In this document: in pieces, positions 56,963 to 64,000 of the stretch
Layout: every line of letters begins with the position of its first letter
Numbering within the stretch: the first letter of the stretch is position 1
NCBI GenBank assembly: GCA_001414485.1
Contig: LLEY01000117.1
Location: forward strand, 62,001 to 126,000
Reading direction: 5' to 3'
DNA length: 64,000 nt
From: Calycina herbarum
Taxonomy: Eukaryota > Ascomycota > Leotiomycetes > Helotiales > Pezizellaceae
Notes under the pieces: model-generated
Told to the model about the DNA's origin: nothing
The model's input: only the letters and a program-made list of their open reading frames with translations
Databases searched by the model: none
Program-made: the position numbers and the translations under genes

Positions 56963-59900
56963 GTCACCCCGTAAGAGAGGATGCCATGAGGGAGCCAAAA
57001 GGATCAAATAAAACGTCCTGTTTGAATATGATGAAGGTAAGAACTCCTCTCCATTTGAACAAAACTCTCTAACCCAAATAGTGGTAGAGAAATTTCCCAG
57101 CTTCGAGTTTATCTAGATGTGGCTAGCAGCAGAAGTCTCTGTGTAGTTGAATGTTGTCCTTTTACCACACCGTCGCAAACTTCGCTCTGCCATTTCGGAT
57201 TTGTCGTCCAGTTCGAGTTGGATGGTCAGCTCGGTGCACTTGGGGGGTTGCTATTGCCCAAACAAAAAGGCCGTTTATTGGAGATTGGGTCAAAATTTCT
57301 AGCAAGAGAGTTGCTAAATGTGGCTCTTTCAGGGGCTGGTCTGGATTTTCTTCACTCGATAAAGCAAGGTAGTGTAAGTAAAGTTTTTCGAAGGCCTTTG
57401 GACGATATTTCGCAGATTGTAGTTATCATACTATACCATATACCAACTCCTAGTCATACTCGGAGGTTTAAGGCCATTAAAAGAGTTAATCCCTGTATCG
57501 GAAAGTGGCATCTCGTAAAACTTCCCAGTGTGCTTCATAACACGAGTTTATATTTTCTTGCTAGTCTCTTTCCTTGTATAAGCGATCCTATCTCCAATTC
57601 AAATTCAGAAACGTGTAACGTCAAGCAGCCCACAGAAATATTTGAAGCGGGTTCGTGTTTGGATCGTTATTCGAGATTGTCTCCGCTTTTGTCATAAAGG
57701 TAATCATCGGGCGAGCATCGTACCAATTGGAAGAATCGCTTGAGTCTTTCCTAAGGTTGAAGGTACTGTTACCGGCGGTACAAGTCGTTTTCGGAGTTGT
57801 CGACAACTTCGGATATCAAGAAACGTATCCAATTTCCATGGACCCAGCATCAACAGCAGACGCTGTAAGACGTTGACCTCAGGAAAATTTTGGTTTGCGG
57901 GCGTGAAGATTAATTGTGCCGGTAAGGAAATTCGTGTTTACGAAAGATTCGAGCGATTTGGTAGGATTATGGCTCAAATCCAAGTCTCCGGGAACTTGGG
58001 AGCAGGAGAGCGAACTAGAAAGCCAATTAGTAACGAGCAACAAGGACCCCATGGATGATCGCAGGCTCAGGTCGTGAGCTTTTTTACCCACCTACTGGGC
58101 TTGTATAAAGAGGTTGTCCTTCAAGAGCATTGCGAGCTGGAACACAACTTGCACAAGCGTAGGGGATAGTTTAGCATAGACTCGGCATCTGCCAGGGAAC
58201 AGTTGCTCGAAGGAGATTTGGCAATGGAAATACATTCTAGCAGGATCAGAGATAGGTTGATTCCGAAAACTTGGAAAATATTCCCGAGAGAAAATGAATC
58301 CGAGAAATGACTAGATACTTGCCCAGACAGGTGGAACAACGAAGTTCTATCTCAGGGCTATTACGCAGAAAAGAAGTCAACAGAACAGCATGATACGATG
58401 TACCTGAAGGCGCATCATGCCAGGAGTCAGACAATATAAAGAGGGGTTCAAACACAGAAACTGGCGAAAGGTCATCGAGATCAAGGTAATCGACTCGCTG
58501 TTGCACGCTTGCTGTCGCTAGCAGAAGAGAGGGCGGGAAAAGAAAGAGGCTAGGAAATTGAGAGGCTGACACTGCACGTGATGACTTTTGCAAAGCGGTT
58601 AGGCCATTCTAGGAAACCCCGACAGATTACCAGAACACCAAATTATCATGACACAACAACCTCGTCTCCTATTCTTTCAATTTGAAGCGTTGAAAGGGGT
58701 GTAAATTCGCCGTAGAGAACATATCGGTCAACAGAGTTGTTTGTACGACGATACCTTAGCCAGTACAGTCAGCACCAAGGAGAAGAATCAATTGTGAGAC
58801 GACACCGACCCTTGAGGGAAAAGAGATAGGTTGACTCAAAGAGACGGAAAATCTGACGCCAACGACGATGGTGTGTGGGGAGTCACAGTGCCAGCTCGCT
58901 TTTATCTGTAATCTGGTGTTTTCTATTTGCGAGTAAGCCAAGTGACAAGTAAGCTGGCAATTTTTCTTCGTGAGTAAGCTATCAAATTACAAGTAAGCCT
59001 GTGATTTTTTTTCTGTGCAAGGAAGCTAGTAAGTCATGAGTAAGCTGGTAGCTAAGCTAACAAGTTGCGAGTAAGCCGGTAATTTTTCTTTGCCAGTAAG
59101 CGATCAAGTTATAAGTAAGCTGGGGCTGATATGGCGAGAGGTTTTGGGGGAAACCTCTTCTTTTTAGGAGTCCGGAATCCTTTTAGCAAACACCACTGTC
59201 CTTAATCTTTTCAAAAATCCTCGGAAAACTTAGAGTAATGTTCTCGGAAATGGTTTTGTTTATTGTTGAGGACTTGGTGTAGATTTTCAACGGGCTGGTT
59301 TTGATGATTTGATAAGGTTAGTCTTTGACATTTTATGGATCTTTTAGTATGACAGATATTGTTCTTTTTTTAGGTTTGTTTTACATGTAAATTACAATAA
59401 CATTGACTTGCTAGTGCCCAAACCGAGCTCGACATTAATTTTTCCTTGGCAGCTCCAACCTTCGTGTGGCAAGTATGCATTTATATGGATAACAGACAAA
59501 CACGACTTCCATTCCCCTCTTTTACTGAGTATTGTTCCAGGTCTATGCTAAATGCTGAGACAGCATTCTTACATGACCATTGGTTAGTCTTACTTTGCCC
59601 CTTTACACGACGTATATCTTGGCCTTCTAACGGTTTTTCAAACGGTCCAATGATTTTATCAAATATGCGTACGCCCCTAATAAGCTGACTTGTTTGCGGC
59701 ACAAGCGAGGTAACACGACGTCAAATGTTGTGTAAAGAAATGAGAGCTGAAAACCGAATCAAGGGAAATACGAATTCAAAAGCAAGCATGACTCGTAACT
59801 GCGGGGTCTTCGAAGCTGAGGTCGATGCTTCTGAATAGGTTTATTTGGTTCTGTTCCAATTCCTCTCCTGCTTCTACTTCACATCACGATCTCGCGCAGT

Positions 59901-60041
59901 CGTCTTTGTGCAACTTGACAATCAGCACCCAAACCTCACGAGAGACACATCCAAGTGCCACCTTCAGTCAACCTCCTTTGCAACCGCAATTACAAATCTC
60001 AACTCAAACCCCATCACCAGTCATCACCACCAGTCTGCGAG
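56963..60041. other. long gene-poor stretch, about 3 kb
   Basis: No gene I can support. A 192-codon plus-strand frame at 57,119-57,697 opens with GTG, has no internal Met and no signature. Minus frames at 58,121-58,593 and 58,756-58,941 look like chance frames. An imperfect repeat tract lies at about 58,930-59,125. Confidence 0.45.
58930..59125. repeat. imperfect repeats of an AGTAAGC motif
   Basis: GAGTAAGCC, AAGTAAGCTGG, GAGTAAGCTA, AAGTAAGCCTG, GAGTAAGCTGG, GAGTAAGCCGG, CAGTAAGCGA and AAGTAAGCTGG recur every 15-45 bases, alternating with T-rich pieces such as AATTTTTCTT. The longer unit (AGTAAGC(C/T)GGTAATTTTTCTT.. AGTAAGC(T/G)ATCAA) appears about twice. The motif recurs inverted near 63,262 (ATTACCAGCTTACT). 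Confidence 0.7.
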
Positions 60042-60747
60042 ATGTTTTCTCATTTCCAACATGTCGTATCGCTCTTGGTGACCATCTTGCTTGCAAGTTC
60101 AGCCCTCGCCGACCGTCTCTTCTTTGACAACGACTCCCACCTCGATCGTGTAATCACCTTCTTCCCTGAAACCAGACACGGTTCAAACCTCACCTTCGAG
60201 AACCCAGGCCCAATCTTCTTCGGAGCTGGCGCCAATCTTACCGTCGACCTCACCAATCTCGGTCCAGAAGGATACCCGGAAATAGGTGTGTATTCTCCGA
60301 GTTCTGTCCCCCTCCTTCAGGATGCTTCGGGAGCTTTAAGACTCTCTTCCCCCCAGAAACTGTGTTCATCCTCTTACAGCAAGATATACTCATTATCTTC
60401 TGGAAAACATTTATACAGCACCATACTAACTTTACTATTTTTTAGGTTGGAGCGGAACTGTCAAAGTTCTTTTCCCCCACCAAGATCCCACATCCCCAGT
60501 CCCTCTTGGAGACTTCACCTTTTACCACCAGCACGGCAAGGATAATTTGACTTATTTCGATCTGTCACTCATCAACGATGGAAACAATAATGATGGCATT
60601 CATTGGATTTTCCCCATCAATGATCATGATCCTCTCCTGATATCTGGCTGTGATCACTTCCCCTGCAACGGCAGTTATTCGAAGCCCCATGGGTTCCAGA
60701 TCAAGAAAACCTGGGATACGGATTTCAAGATTATTGTTAAGGAATGA
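60042..60747 (+). CDS. small secreted glycoprotein, function unknown
   Basis: Two exons (60042-60285 and 60446-60747, intron 160 bases) give 181 residues. The signal peptide (MFSHFQHVVSLLVTILLASS, cut likely after ALA) is followed by a beta-rich mature part with four N-glycosylation sequons (NLTF, NLTV, NLTY, NGSY) and two cysteines (SGCDHFPCNGS). The pattern LTYFDLSLINDG is faintly like fungal thaumatin-like proteins (YDISLVDG), but the cysteine framework is far too small, so this is weak. Secreted location is well supported; role is unknown. Confidence 0.8.
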
Positions 60748-61626
60748 TGGGAGTTTCTTTGGGTCGTTGGTATGGGGATACTTTGGGCCTCACTTTCACT
60801 CTTCGATTACCTGAATTTCACTTTTTGTGGTTGGTATGGGGGGCTTGGGAGCTTCAACTTTTCTTCGCCGACACCACACAGATTTCACTTTTTCAATATT
60901 CACCTTTCGTCACTTACTCACGAGTTTCTACATCAAAGCACCCTTTGTTTCTTCCACCAGAAGCCTGCGCCTCTCTCCAAATCTTCCAACTTCATCACGG
61001 CTACCTAACACTTGCAAGTGGAATCGGATTACCTCTTCACCGCGGACTTGAGAAGAAAAGCTTTGGCAGGAGTGAAAAATGGTTATTTCATGATAGATTC
61101 TAGAGGACCATAGAAACCGAATTTAATAAAAATCCAAGACTTACATCACCAAAATTATTGAACTGGTTCGTGTTAGATGTTATCTACCTTGTATTAGGTC
61201 CACCGCCGCGCTCTACAGCACATTATTTTCATGCTTGTAATGACTCCAGTTCTCTTTAAATGATGAAGAAAAGTCCAGGTAGCTCGAGTGCAAGGGTTCA
61301 TCAGTGGAAAATCCAATTTCTTCTTCAGGTGAGAAGGTGTTGAGTTTGTCGCTTCAGTCGAGAGACATCAACAAAATATAGATCAACAGATTCGTGTTAG
61401 CTAAATGGGACCTGCAAAAACAACTTTACTCACACTAACAAGAAGACAATTGAATTCAAATGATACAATTGAGACTCGAAATTAATGCCTTCAAAGAAAC
61501 TTGATCCCTTCTCCACGCATCACCACTAACCCAGTAAAAACGCCACATCCAGATAGCCATGGTTATTAGGTATCAAGCACCACTATACCGCATCAATACC
61601 CATATCGCTCATTCAACCCCCGCCCA
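60748..61626. other. intergenic between converging genes
   Basis: Frames at 60,744-61,103 in three phases overlap one another and show no signature. No gene seen; 3' ends of both neighbours lie here. Confidence 0.5.
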
Positions 61627-62505
61627 TCAATTCTCTCCAAGCCATCTCCCAAACCACCTCAAAGCCTGACCCTTCGCCTCAATTGCACTCTTCGTCTGCC
61701 CCTCATCCTTAGGATCAGCCCTAACAGCAAACCCATGTTTAGCACCCTCATAAACCACAACCTCGTTCCCCTCTTTCCCCTCGAGTAACTCCTTAATCTC
61801 ATTAACCATCTTGATCGGAATCCCCATATCCACATCTCCAATCGCAATACTAATAGGAACCTTGATTTTCGCATAAGCATCTGGGAACTTCATTCTGCTT
61901 GGATGAGCTGTGAATGCGCAATCGATCAATTTCTCCTCTTGGGAAAGGAGGATGGTGTATTTTCCACCCCAGCAGAAACCCGCGGAACCTAGACGGAGAG
62001 ATGAGGTTGAGGGATCGGAACGGATATCTTGGTGGAATTTGAAGATCTTGGGGAGGACTGCTGATTCTCGGTTGGTGATTAAAAAGGGGACAGCAGCGGC
62101 TATTACTTTGACGAGCCAAACTGGTTTATAGAATATCGTTGTGAATACTGAGGGAGAAGGCGAGAGGAAGGATTCCATGGCGTGCATTGCTGATTGGGAG
62201 ACAATATTTCCTAAATAAAAAGGTTAGTTGTTTTCTTCAAGGGACGGAAGAGGGGGAGAGTTACCATTCATGAAATTGGGAACGTAAGTTAGAAATCCAC
62301 CGTCCTTCGCGTAGAAATCCGCCATTAATCGTGCATTCGTAAGTTCCCAACCGAAGATATCAGTGATGATGACAATCAATCCTTTGGGCTCTCCTTCCGG
62401 ACGAGCAACATATGATTGTAGGCCATGTATCGTTTCGACTGTTCCCTGTGGCTTCTCTTGTTGAACAGACCCAGTCAGACAATTCTTGCAAGTGATACCC
62501 GACAT
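61627..62505 (-). CDS. dienelactone hydrolase family protein
   Basis: Two exons (62505-62265 and 62210-61627) join in frame to 274 residues, typical of fungal dienelactone hydrolases. It begins MSGITCKNCLTGSVQQEKPQ and has no signal peptide, so it is cytosolic. Landmarks of the alpha/beta hydrolase fold: GLIVIITDIFGWEL near the start of the core, the nucleophile Cys160 in GSAGFCWGGKY, an Asp in IAIGDVDMGIP (206 or 208) and His239 in EGAKHGFAVR. Cys-Asp-His is the family triad. Family knowledge: hydrolysis of dienelactones in the beta-ketoadipate route of aromatic breakdown or of other small esters; the physiological substrate here is unknown. Confidence 0.93.
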
Positions 62506-64000
62506 GGTAAGCGAAGCAAGCGAGTTGGTGTTGGAGGGAATTTTGAAATGCCAATTGAAAGTTGGGAATCGTAAAGGTTTTAATACTTTTCGTATGCTCC
62601 AAACAATTGACCAAAACGACGGGGTCGTATGAGATTAGAATGAAGATAATCGGACGTCGGTAGATGAGTTGGTATTTGGTTGCGTTGGTGTTTTTAAATC
62701 CGGGCGCAAACTCCGCCAAGGTTCCGATGCCGATATGGAGCAAAATAGGTCTTTGACCAGGGCACTTTTGCCTTTGAACGGCAGTTTGAAGGAATATAAG
62801 CTTTTATAATAATATCTTTTTCATTGGGGGAGGATTCTTCACTTCTGGTAAGTAAGATTTGGTTTTGGCTAATCACGTGATATCACCTGATGGATGTGGC
62901 GTTGAGGGTTGTGATGATTCTGGAATTGCATGTAGAGTGGTGGAGGGGTGAAGCCCAGAATCCTGCCTATATACAGGGTATAATGGTAAGGGTCGCTCCT
63001 GCCCTAACAGCGTATTGATTGATACGCGGAAAAGCCAATTTTTGACCAGGGTACATTTGACTTCTTTCGGATTTCAACATCTTCAAACATGTTCCCAATC
63101 TCGGGAAAAGAGTGATGACCTCCTCTCCTCCCCCAAGTTTTGTCATTACCAATGTTGATGTCAGCTGAACCACTGGTATCAGCATAAACAAGGACACTTT
63201 CCCATTCCTTGTTTTTAGCTTTTAGGGGTATTTAATTGAAAGAGGTTTACTGCTGCAATTACCAGCTTACTTACTACCTGACTGGTGTTTTGCTAGCCTA
63301 CTCTCTAGCTTACTCCATACTCCTAATAAATTTGAAATACGGGCTTACCAGTTAAGATTTGAAAACCAACGAGACAGAGGTATATTAAAACCATAACCCC
63401 AATCTCCCTCAGAAAGAACTTTCTCCTCAAAATACTCTGGAATGGTTGGGCGTTACACCTGCAGCAACCGCTCCAGACCAATGGCCACCAAGCTTATTAG
63501 CTTGGGATGTAGCACGCACTCGGGACAGCCCGTACATTTTACACCCAAACTGGACGTTTACAACTTTGGTTAATTTTATAACGCGAGTTTATTTTAACAA
63601 TTATAGGGTGTCCCACGAATGCCTGCACCCCCTGGTGACTGGTCTCATGCCAGCCCCTAGTTTTGTCGAGTTTACGAGGAAGGAACGACCCTACTCGTAA
63701 GGCTCACTCACACCTAGACAGGCACGAGCTCGTTCCTTCCCTCACAACCTCGAATTGACCAAAACAGGAGAAAGACCCGAAGTTCTACCTTTTCCCTTTG
63801 AACTAAACTCATCGTGATCTCCATGTAATCAACAAAAGAGCAGCACCCAGTTTGAGAAGAGACGGCACGGCCCCAGTCCATTCTAGCACCTAACCCAACT
63901 GGCCTCCCCTATAAGCAACATACTAAGAAAAATTCCAAGTACTTTAAAGAAGAAGGTGTAAAGCCGTGGTTTTTAGGTAGTACTACCACCCACGTCTCGA
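62506..64000. other. right-edge intergenic region
   Basis: No supported gene. Minus frames at 62,694-62,876 and 62,967-63,197 and a plus frame at 63,446-63,700 lack signatures; the last runs through a transposon-like terminus. A GGATTGGTGA-like promoter motif was not found. The segment ends at the window edge, so a gene starting beyond it cannot be excluded. Confidence 0.45.
63617..63644. mobile_element. lone transposon terminus matching the element at 699-914
   Basis: GCCTGCACCCCCTGGTG repeats the right end of the 699-914 element (TCCTGCACCCCCTGGTG) with one change, preceded by CCCACGAAT in place of GTCGTGAAT. I find no inverted partner within several hundred bases, so it is either a decayed copy or the edge of an element continuing past the window. 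Confidence 0.4.

Noticed and set aside
57119..57697. 192-codon plus-strand open frame
   Set aside because: It opens with GTG, has no internal Met and no motif I recognise; no nearby exon joins to it convincingly.
58121..58593. Two overlapping minus-strand frames, one with a hydrophobic start
   Set aside because: No splice-supported structure and no conserved motif; the hydrophobic start is Ser/Leu-rich low complexity.
60744..61103. Frames in three phases after the secreted glycoprotein
   Set aside because: Mutually overlapping, no signature, and directly in the 3' region of a complete gene.

Overview
The window looks like nuclear DNA of a filamentous ascomycete (Pezizomycotina; Leotiomycetes is possible but I cannot prove it). 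Genes are split by short GT..AG introns of about 44-160 bases. They include typical mould families: HET domains, an SDR, a nitrilase, a glucose-oxidase-like GMC enzyme, small secreted proteins and a SET/MYND protein. A 26.7-kb block in the middle carries the mark of repeat-induced point mutation (RIP): TpA is extremely common, CpA and TpG are rare, and stop codons replace Gln and Trp codons inside recognisable transposon proteins.

Left arm (1-19.7 kb): a short inverted-repeat element (699-914); a pseudouridine-5'-phosphate glycosidase/PfkB kinase fusion on the minus strand (1871-4772); a secreted, probably GPI-anchored protein (5288-6160); an SDR (6887-8115); a six-cysteine secreted protein (10148-10979); a TA-flanked MITE (11319-11528); a protein with two HET domains in tandem (12662-15047); a nitrilase on the minus strand (15552-16822); and a SET protein with a C-terminal MYND finger (17155-18899).

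Middle (19,687-46,345): a nest of transposons that can be peeled layer by layer. (1) The outermost pair of 39-base inverted repeats, flanked by TA, marks exactly where normal sequence composition stops and restarts. (2) Inside lies a Fot1/pogo-like DNA transposon (19,981-45,886). (3) A second, inverted Fot1-like copy (43,966-45,829) sits near its right end. (4) Its transposase is interrupted by a Ty3/Gypsy chromovirus composite with three LTRs (20,304-42,839; target duplication TAGAT). (5) That composite encloses a Tad-like LINE ending in an AAAT tail (about 26,570-38,250). (6) The LINE's RNase H is interrupted by another Gypsy element (30,500-37,229; target duplication GGAGC). A minus-strand gag-like fragment with 29-base tandem repeats lies beside the LINE tail. 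No intact transposon gene is left.

Right arm (46.3-64 kb): a secreted GMC oxidoreductase (48,362-50,295); an MFS sugar-transporter-like gene on the minus strand that appears broken by one frameshift and two TGA codons (51,336-54,476); an ankyrin-repeat protein with a STAND-type N-terminus (55,340-56,962); a small secreted glycoprotein (60,042-60,747); and a dienelactone hydrolase on the minus strand (61,627-62,505). Long gene-free stretches hold imperfect tandem repeats and a lone transposon terminus near 63,620 that matches the element at 699-914.

The genes do not form an obvious biosynthetic cluster. The common theme is a TE-rich, RIP-affected locus surrounded by accessory genes for secretion, self/non-self recognition and small-molecule catabolism. 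Exon joins were read by eye; each intact model given keeps the reading frame across all its introns.
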